From NCBI RefSeq assembly GCF_047556435.1, contig NZ_CP180210.1, forward strand, positions 3,410,001 to 3,474,000: a stretch of 64,000 bases of DNA, given 5' to 3'. The position numbers were made by a program, and so were the translations under genes. Below, piece after piece: positions 44,443-53,304 of the stretch; the stretch's first letter is position 1, and every line of letters begins with the position of its first letter. The notes beneath the pieces were generated by a model that ran no database searches, was not told where the DNA came from, and was given only the letters and a program-made list of their open reading frames with translations. Origin of the DNA: Alteromonas sp047556435. Lineage in GTDB: Bacteria; Pseudomonadota; Gammaproteobacteria; Enterobacterales; Alteromonadaceae.

Positions 44443-45172
44443 AAACGGGGTAGAACCCTGTTTGTCTGTGTCACACCACAATTCATTGATAAATGTTCGT
44501 CGTGGCTTCTGTGGCTTATCTTTATTACTTTGCGGTTGGTAACTTATCTTATCTAGTAGCAGCTTTCCAAAATTTAGAGCGTTAAAAACATTTCTGTTCA
44601 CTTCATTGCGAATGGTTCTGAATGATACGTCACGTCTAATACTTACGCCTCGCACCACAGCGTACTTGAACATTACTGCCTTAGAGTCAATCTGTGCATC
44701 GATAAGCTGTTCATGAATGTCTAATAGTTCGAGAACCTTAAGAAGCCTGTCGCGAGAACCGCGTAAGCTTTCAATGTCACTTTTGGACATTGCATTCTTT
44801 AAGGATTTGTGGTCATTACCGGCGTAAACTGAGAGTCGAATATTTGATTCATGTAAGTCGCGCATTTATCATCCTTTATGTAGGGTTGGTCTATTATTTA
44901 GACACATGTTCCTTTTGTATAGGGACTAAAAGTTCACAGCTACAGAAGAACTTCTAGCATGCGACTCAACTTCATGCTCAGCCGCAAAGCACTTTTGGGA
45001 GCTGGTATGTTACTGCAATTGAGCCATATTACCTTAAAAGAGCAGGGGAAATACTGCGAGTATACCTAAACATAAAATCTTACAGTCTTTGAGAAGAATT
45101 AATGCTTTACAAAATCAATTGAGACGGAACCGTCCGCTTCTTGTCTAAAGCAGCCCAACCTTTAGTTTAGGG

Positions 45173-45213
45173 CCGTCAGATTTGGTCTAACTCAAATTTC
45201 AAAACTGTCAGAT
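45173..45213 (+). repeat. TGTCAGAT transposon-end-like repeat B
   Basis: CGTCAGATTTGGTCTAACTC, then TGTCAGAT 32 bp on. Inverted relative to the copy at 32034-32074, with the same spacing. If an end, the element's body lay to its right. Confidence 0.4.
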
Positions 45214-45223
45214 CGTGTATGAG

Positions 45224-45240
45224 TCAGTACAATTGAATAC
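45224..45240 (+). repeat. 17-bp target duplication, left
   Basis: TCAGTACAATTGAATAC here and at 46959-46975 flank the ISNCY/IS1202-like element. Confidence 0.85.
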
Positions 45241-46958
45241 TGTTAACACCAAGCGATTTTGTCGTACTTTAATTACCACGCGATTCTGTCGTAGTCGCTA
45301 ATTACCAAGGGAAATTGACGGTTATCTTTAACCGTGTTCTTTGAATGTTTTGTTTGTACATTTGAGGAACGCTAAGGATGATTGTGTTGAATTCCAAAGC
45401 TCAATTGACGGTTGATGTCATCGCGAAAGTGGCTGAACGTAAAATTACGATAGCCAATGCCGCTAAGCTCCTCAATAAATCCAGACGTACTGTTGAACGT
45501 TATTTGCAGAATTACCGAAGCCAAGGGTTACAGTTCATTGTTCACGGAAATACAGGCAGCGAGCCAGTTAATAAAACGCCTGACAGGCTTAAGCAGCAAG
45601 TTCAGTCGCTAATCCGTGAGAAATACTATGACCTGAACCTGTTGCACCTAGCCGAGATGCTTGAGACTCACGAACACATTGTTGTTAAGCGCGAGACACT
45701 GCGTAAATGGGCACATGATATCCATCATGTAAAACGGGCCAAGCGCAGGCGCAGCCGTGTTCACAAACGCAGAGAGCGAATGGAAGCGCCAGGGTTAATG
45801 CTGCAAATGGACGGCAGCACACATCGCTGGTTCGGCGATAAGAAGTCGTGTTTAATCGCCATGATTGATGATGCCAACAGCGATATTCATGCTGAGTTCT
45901 TTCCGTCAGAAACGACTGAAGGATGTATGAAAGTAATGCGCTCAGTCGTTGAGAAATACGGTGTATTTAAAACCTTGTATGTTGATCGAGCCGGAATATT
46001 TGGTGGCCCTAAACGCTGCAACTTCTCCCAGATGCAACGGGCCTGTGAGGAGCTGGGCATTGAAATCATCTTTGCCAGTTCTCCTCAGGGGAAAGGCAGG
46101 ATTGAACGCGCCTTCGATACCCTGCAAGACAGGTTGATACCGGAGTTACGACTTAACAATATTACTGATATGACGGGCGCAAATAGCTACCTCCAACACG
46201 TCTTCATCCCCCAGTTCTGGCGTAAAAACCTGGTTGTAAAATCAAGAACGTCAGACACCGAATATGCGCCTGTATCCCGCTACACCAATCTTGATGATAT
46301 CTGCATCACCAAGGTCTACCGGAAAATACGTAATGACCATACGTTTAGCTACAGGGGGAAACTCTACTTCATCGACTCACCACTTAAGCACTCAATCGCA
46401 AACCAGAAAATTGAAATTCGTACCGGTAAAAATAAGCGGTTCGATGCTTACTTCGCTGGACGACAGCTACAGGTAACAGAAGTCACTGAGCCTGAAAAAC
46501 TGTCCTCGGAAGACAATGAGATCCAGAAGAAGCTAGAGGTATTAGCTTTAGCTGACAGGCTCAGAAATGTGGCAGAAGCTTCCCGTCTTAGTGGCGTCTC
46601 ACGCGATACGATTTACCGCCATCGTAAACTGATAAAACAAGGTGGAATAGAATCGCTAAAACGTCAGGAAACGCCGGATCTTCATCACAAAAATCGTACC
46701 GACAGAGCCATTGAGGAAGTGGTCATCGAATTCTCCCTAGCTAACCCACACCTGGGACAATCTAAGGTATCACGGCTGCTCAAGTCTGAAAGAAACGTCG
46801 ACATTCACGCCAGCGGCGTTCGCAATATCTGGCTGAGGGAAAACATGAATACTACTGCGTTACGATTGGCAAAGCTTGCCGAAGCGCGGCAACATTGATA
46901 GTGTGATTACGTCAAAATCGCTTGGTACTTATACCGTCAGTATCCCTTGGTAATCACA
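45241..46958 (+). mobile_element. ISNCY/IS1202-like element (1718 bp)
   Basis: Terminal repeats TGTTAACACCAAGCGAT (left) and TGTGATTACCAAGGGAT (right, complement). The left end holds three copies and the right end two copies of an ACCAAGsGATxxTGxCG motif (45244-45323 and 46908-46958), presumably transposase binding sites. A perfect 17-bp direct repeat flanks the element. It encodes one transposase. Confidence 0.85.
45378..46898 (+). CDS. ISNCY (IS1202-like) transposase
   Basis: 506 aa. The N-terminal helix-turn-helix (AKLLNKSRRTVERYLQNYRS) leads to an integrase/DDE core: LMLQMDGSTHRWF (Asp), TLYVDRAGIFGG (Asp), GKGRIERAFDTLQDRL (Glu). The last ~120 residues hold another helix-turn-helix-rich region (EASRLSGVSRDTIYRHRK). 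Intact; ATG with GAGGA upstream. Confidence 0.88.
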   Translation: MIVLNSKAQLTVDVIAKVAERKITIANAAKLLNKSRRTVERYLQNYRSQGLQFIVHGNTGSEPVNKTPDRLKQQVQSLIREKYYDLNLLHLAEMLETHEHIVVKRETLRKWAHDIHHVKRAKRRRSRVHKRRERMEAPGLMLQMDGSTHRWFGDKKSCLIAMIDDANSDIHAEFFPSETTEGCMKVMRSVVEKYGVFKTLYVDRAGIFGGPKRCNFSQMQRACEELGIEIIFASSPQGKGRIERAFDTLQDRLIPELRLNNITDMTGANSYLQHVFIPQFWRKNLVVKSRTSDTEYAPVSRYTNLDDICITKVYRKIRNDHTFSYRGKLYFIDSPLKHSIANQKIEIRTGKNKRFDAYFAGRQLQVTEVTEPEKLSSEDNEIQKKLEVLALADRLRNVAEASRLSGVSRDTIYRHRKLIKQGGIESLKRQETPDLHHKNRTDRAIEEVVIEFSLANPHLGQSKVSRLLKSERNVDIHASGVRNIWLRENMNTTALRLAKLAEARQH

Positions 46959-47107
46959 TCAGTACAATTGAATACCTTGTCTTAGCCGACTATCGTTTTC
47001 GCGTTAATGGTGGCCTGTATATCGCGTATTGCTGTCTGTTAAGCTTAGCCGCGACTTCTCAATACACGAGTCAATTAGTATAAGACTTCATCCACGTTAC
47101 TACCGTT

Positions 47108-48394
47108 CTAAATACAGCCTCGCCTTTTATATTCCGTCTCCCACTCAGAAAAGCGTTTCGCTAGCACATCTTTAGTTTTTTGCTCCCGAGCTAAAGCTCG
47201 TTTACTTTTCTTCTGAGCAGCCTGCTTATCGAATGTGACGCCAGATAGCTCCTCCTCAAACATGCTTGGAACAACATGGCTGTAATGCTGTTCAATCATG
47301 GCTGTACTGGTTCCGCATTGTCTTGCGAGCACGTCAATGCGTAGGTGACGGCTCAGCAATTGCCAAGTGATGTAGGTGTGTCGCAATGAATAAAGCGATC
47401 TCGGACCGTCAGAACTACTTTTTAACTCGCATTCATCAAGTGCAGCGCTGAACGTCCGTCCCAATTCTTTTGTAGTGCTTCCATCAGCAAGCCTAAACAG
47501 TTTGTCATTGGGCTTTCGATTTGGAAAGCGATCTCTCAGCTCCATGAGCGGATAGACGATATCGTCTTTACACACGACCGTTCTTGTACCGGTATGCTTT
47601 GTCGTCTTGCCCTTTCGGATTTTGATTTTGAAGATGACTTGATGGTCTTGGCGTGTCATCTCAATGTCACCCCAGGTCAGTTCTTCCATCTCAGTACCAG
47701 GCCGGATACCGGTATTGACAACAACTTCTGCATAATCCAATAACAGTTCACGGATCTGGCGAGTCTTGTCTTTTCGACTATTATCACGCATCGACTCTAT
47801 GGTTTCCAATACCTGCTCGTATTCTTCAAGCGTGAAAGCCGCTCTTCTTGCGCCCTGCTCTCCTGTGGCACTAAGCACAGGAACCTGTACTGCTAACATC
47901 CATTGCTTCTCAACGGCTTCCTTAAAGACCATCTGCAATGCGGCATTGTGGTTAAGCAGCGTTGACTTGTTAAGTAGACGACCGGCCTTCTTAATCCGCC
48001 AGATTTCAAATTCTTTTATCTTTTGCTGGTCTATCGATGTGACATAGGTTCTGTCGAAGAATGGAATGTGATAGCGCTTCAGCGCGCCGATATAGTCCTT
48101 GTAGCTAACTTTTCCACCACCGTGCAACAACGCATGTTCTATATTGGTAACTGCAAGGTTTGCTACATCTCGAAACCGCTTACTCTTGGTCAGCGTTCCG
48201 GTTTCGGCCTTTATCTTCCATTCCATACGCAGCAGACGCGCTGCCGCGATAGCTTCGTCTTTATCAACCTGTTTGGTTGACTTGCAATACCAAGTCCCAA
48301 ATAGCTGAAAGCGTGCATACCACTTTTTGCTGTTGTCTTGGAGAAATACGTAGAGAGAGTCATCTACATTATATCGTGCGATTTGTGTTGCCAT
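47108..48394 (-). CDS. int: Island tyrosine integrase
   Basis: A 428-aa phage-type integrase. The N-terminal arm/DNA-binding region (1-130) and SAM-like core-binding domain (about 85-190) precede a catalytic domain with NTGIRPGTEMEEL (Arg I), IRKGKTTKHTG (Lys), LYSLRHTYITW (box II Arg, with Tyr in place of the usual first His), and the C-terminal MIEQHYSHV (Tyr nucleophile). It is the integrase nearest an island end (2.7 kb from the right junction) and the best candidate for insertion into the tRNA-Leu anticodon loop. It reads away from the nearer end. Confidence 0.88.
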   Translation of the reverse strand: MATQIARYNVDDSLYVFLQDNSKKWYARFQLFGTWYCKSTKQVDKDEAIAAARLLRMEWKIKAETGTLTKSKRFRDVANLAVTNIEHALLHGGGKVSYKDYIGALKRYHIPFFDRTYVTSIDQQKIKEFEIWRIKKAGRLLNKSTLLNHNAALQMVFKEAVEKQWMLAVQVPVLSATGEQGARRAAFTLEEYEQVLETIESMRDNSRKDKTRQIRELLLDYAEVVVNTGIRPGTEMEELTWGDIEMTRQDHQVIFKIKIRKGKTTKHTGTRTVVCKDDIVYPLMELRDRFPNRKPNDKLFRLADGSTTKELGRTFSAALDECELKSSSDGPRSLYSLRHTYITWQLLSRHLRIDVLARQCGTSTAMIEQHYSHVVPSMFEEELSGVTFDKQAAQKKSKRALAREQKTKDVLAKRFSEWETEYKRRGCI

Positions 48395-48483
48395 AGCCGT
48401 CCGCTTGCAAAGAATAAATACTGCGCTTACGACGAGTATAAACGGCTAAATGAAAATATCTATCTGTTTCCCAATAGAAAATA

Positions 48484-48517
48484 ATAGGTCACGTTAATAC
48501 ACATTAACGTGACCTAT
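48484..48517 (-). terminator. Strong hairpin terminator after cation-efflux gene
   Basis: A perfect 15-bp inverted repeat (ATAGGTCACGTTAAT core, loop of four) followed on the minus strand by TATTATTTTCT. It lies 12 bp past the stop of the truncated cation-efflux gene. Confidence 0.8.
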
Positions 48518-48528
48518 CGCTTCTTTAG

Positions 48529-49204
48529 CTATTTGGTGTCACGACAATCTTCTAGACCATTCTCAACCTCTATGGTTGTATGTGACAATTCAAATTCATC
48601 CAAAGCATTCGCTATGCTTTCTTTCAACATTAGGTATTCAGCTTTCGACTCAAATTGACTAACGATGTGAACTGTCGCGACATGATGCTCACCATCTAGT
48701 GACCAGATATGCAGGTGATGCAGATTGCTAACAGCATCAAGTTCAAGCAATTTATCAGTCACGTTTTGTAAAAGGTCGTTGTCTGGTGACGCCTGAAAAA
48801 ACAGTTTTACGGTGCTGATAAGATTTCGGATAACGTTGAACAGAATGAAAAGCGTAAATCCGATAGAAAGAACCGGATCCAGAACAGGCCAGTCTTTGAA
48901 CTGCATAACAATAGCGACAATGAGTACCGCTACCCAACCTAAAACGTCTTCGAGTAAATGCCAGTTCAGAACTTTTTCATTCAGCGATTTACCACCTTGT
49001 AATTTATACGCGGCGAAGCCGTTGACCAGTACGCCAAGAATAGCCAGTGCAATCATGCCTTCTGTTTCTGGCATCTCTGGATTACTCAGCCGTGGCACTG
49101 CCTCATAAAGGACCCAGGCAGAACCAACGATTAAAACAATGCCGTTTATCAGCGCCCCGAGTAAGCTCAGCCGCCTCTTGCCATTGCGTTAAAAACTCAC
49201 TCAT
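48529..49204 (-). pseudogene. Cation diffusion facilitator gene with internal deletion
   Basis: The C-terminal ~190 residues are a normal CDF efflux pump end: HLLEDVLGW (HxxxD metal site), several helices, and the cytoplasmic domain LHHLHIWSLDGEHHVATVH. Upstream, GGAGAG and ATG 49204 start MSEFLTQWQEAAEL. The frame then shifts and jumps straight to ALINGIVLIVGSAWVLYEAVPRL, so helices 1 to 3 or so are missing. The full gene would have exported zinc, cobalt or a similar metal. A second copy of the 5' end lies at 50633-50725. Confidence 0.75.
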
Positions 49205-49407
49205 TGTTCTCTCCTTTAAGACAATGTTAATCAATCGCCGATTCAATTAATGGCTTTATGGATTGCTGCGTATTTGTATCTCAACCATCGGTGCATGGAA
49301 CATTACATTCTGTGCTGTATCATGATGCCTGAGCCTGAAGCACTTGGTTGATACGTGACGAAACAAGTCAGTGCTAAGAGAATGAATTATTTAAGGTGAT
49401 GCGGGTA

Positions 49408-50040
49408 TTACTTCTCATCAATACTGATGTCTCTTGCTTTAGTGTAAGCTTCCCAACCTTCTTTTGCTGCATAAGGTACAATGAGCAATGCCGCCACAGG
49501 ATCAGCCCACCACCAACCAAACCAATTTACCAATAGCAAACCGGCAAGGACAACGATCGTTTGGTATAAGCAGATAAAGGTATCTTTAGCATCGGCGAGT
49601 AACGCCGGGCTATCCAGCTTGCGGCCATATTTTCTTTTGAAATGAATCAAAATCGGGTTGATAAGCAAGGAAGTAACTAAAATGATTAACCCCATAGTGC
49701 TCCAGCTTGACGTTTGCTGACTAAGAAGTTTTGTAACGGAATCATAAGATATAAATATGCAGACCAAAGTAAATGATACGGCAATCACGTAGAGAGTGAT
49801 TTTCTTCCGTCTATTTACTTGTTTTTTATCAATTCCCTTAAGTTCGCCGTGTAGACGCCAGCCTAGCGTGGTAGCGCTTAACACCTCTATTGTACTGTCC
49901 AATGCCCACCCTATGAGCGCTGAACTATTAGCAATTATTCCTGCGATTAAAGCTACTATGACTTCAATTGCATCATAGATGACATTTAATATTTGAAGCG
50001 TTCTGGCCTTTTTTAAATCACTTTTTCTTGTTGGTTCCAT
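49408..50040 (-). CDS. Cation transporter, CDF-like membrane domain only
   Basis: 210 aa with six predicted helices. ALIGWALDSTIEVLS and LLADAKDTFICLYQT carry the Asp residues of a CDF-type site (D and DxxxD), but there is no C-terminal cytoplasmic domain. Similar short cation transporters occur in heavy-metal resistance clusters. Start supported by AAGGTAA. Leftward, just upstream of the broken CDF gene. Metal specificity unknown. Confidence 0.75.
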   Translation of the reverse strand: MEPTRKSDLKKARTLQILNVIYDAIEVIVALIAGIIANSSALIGWALDSTIEVLSATTLGWRLHGELKGIDKKQVNRRKKITLYVIAVSFTLVCIFISYDSVTKLLSQQTSSWSTMGLIILVTSLLINPILIHFKRKYGRKLDSPALLADAKDTFICLYQTIVVLAGLLLVNWFGWWWADPVAALLIVPYAAKEGWEAYTKARDISIDEK

Positions 50041-50294
50041 GTTTTACCTTTTATATATTCCATCCAATAAAATCTTCATATTTTTTCGCACTCGTTCTAT
50101 ACTTGTTTCTTTAGAAGTCAAGTAAGCTAATTACGCCATTTCCAAAACTTGCCTGAGTACAGATAAGCACTGCGTACATGGGGTCCATTGTGACCAGGTT
50201 TTATAAAAGGGGCCTACCACATTTTCCAGACAACATTTACTAAAAAGGAAAAGAAATGACATTTGCTTGCGGGCTTGCAGACAAATGTTTAATT

Positions 50295-50438
50295 CTATTC
50301 ATCACGCGCTTTATCTGAACGTAAGTATTTCCACAACGCAGCCACTGCCCCGATTAGGACCATCACTACCAGTAGCCAGATCAAACCCATACCTATCATC
50401 ATTTCAACCCCCATCGTCTCTCCCATACAATTCATCAT
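50295..50438 (-). CDS. Small membrane protein, 47 aa, metal-cluster type
   Basis: MMNCMGETMGVEMM followed by one membrane helix (LIWLLVVMVLIGAVAAL) and a basic/acidic tail. Met-rich single-helix proteins like this are common next to copper/heavy-metal genes. Leftward, 254 bp upstream of the cation transporter. The start could also be the second ATG, at 50435. Confidence 0.55.
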   Translation of the reverse strand: MMNCMGETMGVEMMIGMGLIWLLVVMVLIGAVAALWKYLRSDKARDE

Positions 50439-50632
50439 GATTTATGTACTCCCTAATTGAACCACCCGCATTTATGTAAACCGGCAAAGCCATAATGACG
50501 TCAAATTGAACCATCATAGGCCTTAGAGTGCAGTACCCTTAGACTAGAGGTAGGCGGGCACTCTTGGCTCCAATTTTTCCATAGGTTTTTGCGTTCGCTT
50601 TTTGTTGACAAAGACTTGGCTCATTGAGCTTA

Positions 50633-50725
50633 TTAGGTAGCCAAGCACGAAAACCTAAAAAGCCATATAAACAGTGCCAAGGTAGTATGAGCAGTCTCTT
50701 GCCATTGCGTTAAAAACTCACTCAT
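50633..50725 (-). pseudogene. CDF gene 5' fragment
   Basis: MSEFLTQWQETAHTTLALF and then a stop after 30 codons. The first 10 codons and about 95 bp upstream (to 50820) repeat the region 49175-49299 with few differences, so it is a duplicated start of the same efflux gene, left by deletion or recombination. Confidence 0.65.
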
Positions 50726-51017
50726 TGTTCCCACGTTTTTGGCGATGTTAATCCATCCCTGATTCAATTAATGGCTTTATGGATTGTTGCGTATTTGTAC
50801 TTTAACTATTGGTGCGGGGATCATTTGGCAAGGCCTGACTTTCCTAGACACTTTCTATGTCCTTAAAATACTGCCTGTCATATTCTGTTGGTGACGTGCT
50901 TCCGTTGGCAGGATGAGGTGTTCCGGAAGACTATTACATTTGATGATTTTTACTATTACAACCTGATAAGTAAGCGGAAGAGATTTCTTGACATTGTTCG
51001 TAGGAATGAGGCCTGAC

Positions 51018-51037
51018 TTTGCAAAGAATTTGCAAAG
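51018..51037. repeat. Right arm-type repeats of the island
   Basis: Two TTTGCAAAG copies, 2 bp apart, 57-76 bp inside the right junction; partners of the pair at 11583-11600. Confidence 0.6.
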
Positions 51038-51093
51038 CTTCTCAATGTAAACATATACCCATGATTTCAATAAAGTAATGTATGCGCATTTAT

Positions 51094-51148
51094 TTCAAAA
51101 TCCGCCGACCGCAAGGTTGTGCCGGTTCAAGTCCGGCCTCTGGTACCA
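51094..51148 (+). pseudogene. 3' half of tRNA-Leu(CAA)
   Basis: Starts with TTCAAAA, then the 3' strand of the anticodon stem (TCCGC), long variable arm, T-arm GGTTCAAGTCC and acceptor end CTCTGGTACCA. Pairs perfectly with the half at 11466-11504. Confidence 0.95.
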
Positions 51149-51170
51149 TTAATACCTGTGCAACAATAAG

Positions 51171-51193
51171 CCGACCTTTGCGTCGGTTTTTTT
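51171..51193 (+). terminator. Terminator of host tRNA-Leu
   Basis: CCGAC / GTCGG stem, 6-base loop, then seven T, 22 bp past the tRNA 3' end. Confidence 0.88.
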
Positions 51194-51686
51194 GTGCCTG
51201 AATTTTATTACTCTCTGTCGTGTAGTGACATCCCAACGTCGCTCCAACTAACGTCCGCCCGCAGTAATATCTCTTAAGATTGTTAAAGCTAAACAGTAAA
51301 ATTTGGCGTTACTGGTTACCTCCGCTCCTTCAGATCCCTCAGATCCCTCAGATCCCAAGACTACGAAATCCGAGTTTAATGCTGTTATTGCATTAGTGGT
51401 ACTCACGAGAAGGGTATCAAGTTGGCGATTACTCTTATCGTCATGGGATAAACGCATAACTGTTTCTATAAGTGTGAGGTTGCACAACGACTCCCCTGGT
51501 CTTACTAGCATCGCGACCTGAAAACTGTTCGCGACTTGCTAATGCGTCTTCTGGTGTTTTTACCCGTTTATAACCAATTGGAATTCGTATTATCGGTACA
51601 TAAATTGCTGAATAATTGTTTAACCTTTGCGAATCTTGAATGTAGCAAAGTGGCAACTCGGCAATTATTAACCAATGGAGAACAAC
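51194..51686. other. Region with no supported gene; short tandem repeat
   Basis: Contains TCAGATCCC three times in a row (about 51329-51355) plus an upstream CCTCCGCTCCT. Two overlapping leftward ORFs (71 and 87 codons) have no recognisable product or ribosome site and may be decayed coding DNA; the repeat gives the SEG run in one of them. Confidence 0.5.
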
Positions 51687-51932
51687 ATGAGTAGCAAACA
51701 GCTAATTACGACCGTAGGTATTGGACTTGCCGCCGCATCTGCAGGCATGTTAGCACGGAAATCGTTACAAAAGTCATGGGAAAAGGTTACCAATGAACCA
51801 GCTCCTAAAGACAAGAAAAATGAAAATACAGACCTTAAAGAGGCAGTAACATGGGCAGTAGTGTCAGGCATTGGTGCCGGCCTTGCTCGAATGGCCGTTC
51901 AATATGTAATTAACAAACGCGAATCTAAATAG
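51687..51932 (+). CDS. DUF4235 family protein
   Basis: 81 aa; ATG 51687 has GGAG 8 bp upstream. One N-terminal hydrophobic segment (LITTVGIGLAAASAGMLA), a charged linker, then LKEAVTWAVVSGIGAGLARM, the characteristic DUF4235 second helix. Small membrane proteins of unknown function. Confidence 0.8.
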   Translation: MSSKQLITTVGIGLAAASAGMLARKSLQKSWEKVTNEPAPKDKKNENTDLKEAVTWAVVSGIGAGLARMAVQYVINKRESK

Positions 51933-52245
51933 CGCTCCAATAATTGATATCTCTTACAAGTGGCGACATTTATAAGAGGTATCAAAACTATCATTGTTTT
52001 TAGCGAATGGATTCAGCGGTAATCGTCCACTTACTTGCTGCGACTTATCAGTAACAGGTGCTTACCTATCTTTCGCATTTGCGATGTGGGTACCAATAAA
52101 AACTGGCTTACCGGAGGGCGGCTCTGTGCAGTCCAAGTGTCAGTTATATAAGATTCTGCCTCTGGTAACACGTTAAGATATCTACACAAACCGACGCAAG
52201 TCTGTTTTTGACCAGAATTAGCGGTTAGCAAAGAATTTAACTTCA
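51933..52245. other. No gene seen
   Basis: 313 bp between convergent genes. One 60-codon ORF without a ribosome site. Nothing recognised. Confidence 0.5.
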
Positions 52246-53154
52246 CTACCAGTTCGCCTTTGCTTCACTCTTGTATGCACGCCAGACAAATCCTACCCCG
52301 AAGCTGTAAGTAACATCTTTCTCGTAAAGTGGGCTGTCTTCGTTGGCGGAGCCTTGGTTTAATTGTACTGACGCGCCCAAAAAACCACGTACATTTTCAA
52401 CAATCGGGAATGCAAGCCCGGCGGAAATTTCAGCACCTAAATACCCCCCTGCGGCGTCGTAGGCTGGCCTGAAATCAGTTGCGTACTGTGGTGCAACCTC
52501 GTAAAAATAATCGTGAAGCTTCTCTGTGCCCCAGGTCAACCGTGCCGAAAGGCTGAACCCGGTCTCTGGCAGAAAAACGCCACGCTGTTGATACCTTATC
52601 GTGGGTTCAATTACGAAGCCTCTGCTATCCACCCTTCCAAAATCAGTGGAAAAAACGGCTCTGGCCTGCATACGGGCATTGAGTCTTGCCTCGCCGCCGC
52701 CTTCAAACGAAAAGTCTTTTATTTTATAGATAAGTTGCGGGCCTACTTCGAACATGTAGTCGAGCTCAGGCATCCCCTCACGTACGCTACCCTCTTCACT
52801 TTCTGCTGAAAAAGCGCCGCCCACACTCACATCAACTTCAAAGTCGTCCTGTTCGACAAACACCGCGCGGGCACCGCCCTCCCCTCCTACCCGGAATATA
52901 TCGCCCCGATAAATGACATAGGGGAGCGCCAATGCAACGACGTTTCTCTCGCCAGATGCCGGGTAGTTAGGTACCTCGACCACGCCGCCACCAACACCAA
53001 CTTCCCAAAGGGGTTGTGTTTCTTTCAGCCCTTCAAAGCCAGTTAAATTGCGGTTTGGAGAATCGTTGGCACTAGCTTCTTCACCCTTAGCCCATGCGGT
53101 GGTACTAACAATTGCTAATGCTTTGAAAAATATGATCAGTGTAAATTTATTCAA
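52246..53154 (-). CDS. MipA/OmpV family outer-membrane protein
   Basis: About 302 aa. TTG 53154 is chosen: AGAGAG lies 7 bp upstream and the protein then begins with a signal peptide (MNKFTLIIFFKALAIVSTTAWA). An ATG at 53178 is the alternative, and the frame extends to 53304. The mature part shows WEVGVGGGVVEVPNYPASGE and PYVIYRGDIFRVGGEG, then alternating strands ending in SFGVGFVWRAYKSEA, as in MipA/OmpV barrel proteins (scaffold for murein enzymes or simple porin-like proteins). Confidence 0.85.
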   Translation of the reverse strand: MNKFTLIIFFKALAIVSTTAWAKGEEASANDSPNRNLTGFEGLKETQPLWEVGVGGGVVEVPNYPASGERNVVALALPYVIYRGDIFRVGGEGGARAVFVEQDDFEVDVSVGGAFSAESEEGSVREGMPELDYMFEVGPQLIYKIKDFSFEGGGEARLNARMQARAVFSTDFGRVDSRGFVIEPTIRYQQRGVFLPETGFSLSARLTWGTEKLHDYFYEVAPQYATDFRPAYDAAGGYLGAEISAGLAFPIVENVRGFLGASVQLNQGSANEDSPLYEKDVTYSFGVGFVWRAYKSEAKANW

Positions 53155-53304
53155 ATGGTAACTCTCTGGGAACGCCATCGTTGTAAAATTTTTCGATAGC
53201 ATACATGGATTAGTAAATCTTAATACTGGCTTAGCGGTATCAAGGATTCTTGAATTGGAAAGGTTAACTATTTTTAAAGAGCCATTGAAGACGAATCGCT
53301 TCAA

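Larger units (their letters stand above)
43236..44459 (+). mobile_element. IS3-family element (1224 bp)
   Basis: Inverted repeats AGGGTTCTACCC...TTTTACGGAC (left) and its near-complement ...GGGTAGAACCCT (right); 3-bp target duplication GTT (43233-43235 and 44460-44462). Contains orfA and orfB in the order and frames usual for IS3. Confidence 0.9.
43213..44865 (-). pseudogene. Hypothetical gene cut near its 3' end by IS3
   Basis: A leftward ORF from 44865 (MRDLHESNIRLSVYAGND) that runs into the IS3 end and now stops at 44428 with an IS-encoded tail. Removing the IS and one GTT restores an end ...WCDTDKRRLPKF and a TAG at 43213. So the original protein was about 142 aa and lost only its last six residues. 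It is helical, with KLLLDKISYQPQSNKDKPQK near the end. No family recognised. The protein may still function. Confidence 0.65.
50439..51093. other. Gene-poor right end of island
   Basis: Contains a 5' fragment of the CDF gene (50633-50725) and its upstream repeat, then AT-rich sequence up to the right junction. A 71-codon ORF at 50855-51070 has no support. The arm-type repeats are at 51018-51037. Confidence 0.6.
11498..51100. mobile_element. ~39.6-kb genomic island in tRNA-Leu(CAA)
   Basis: Bounded by the 7-bp direct repeat TTCAAAA (11,498-11,504 and 51,094-51,100), the anticodon loop of the interrupted tRNA-Leu. Inside are a tyrosine integrase (47,108-48,394), a second tyrosine recombinase, a Rep-like gene, restriction/defence genes, cassette-like genes and many insertion sequences. 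TTTGCAAAG repeats near both junctions look like integrase arm sites. Outside, both flanks carry core genes. Coding of the island is generally more AT-rich than the core, apart from the GC-rich ISL3-ended transposon. Confidence 0.88.

Noticed and set aside
50855..51070. 71-codon ORF at the right end of the island
   Set aside because: Overlaps the arm-type repeats; no ribosome site or recognisable features.
51329..51355. TCAGATCCC tandem repeat as CRISPR
   Set aside because: Nine-base units in direct contact with no spacers: a simple tandem repeat.
52513..52809. 98-codon plus-strand ORF
   Set aside because: Shadow of the MipA/OmpV gene.
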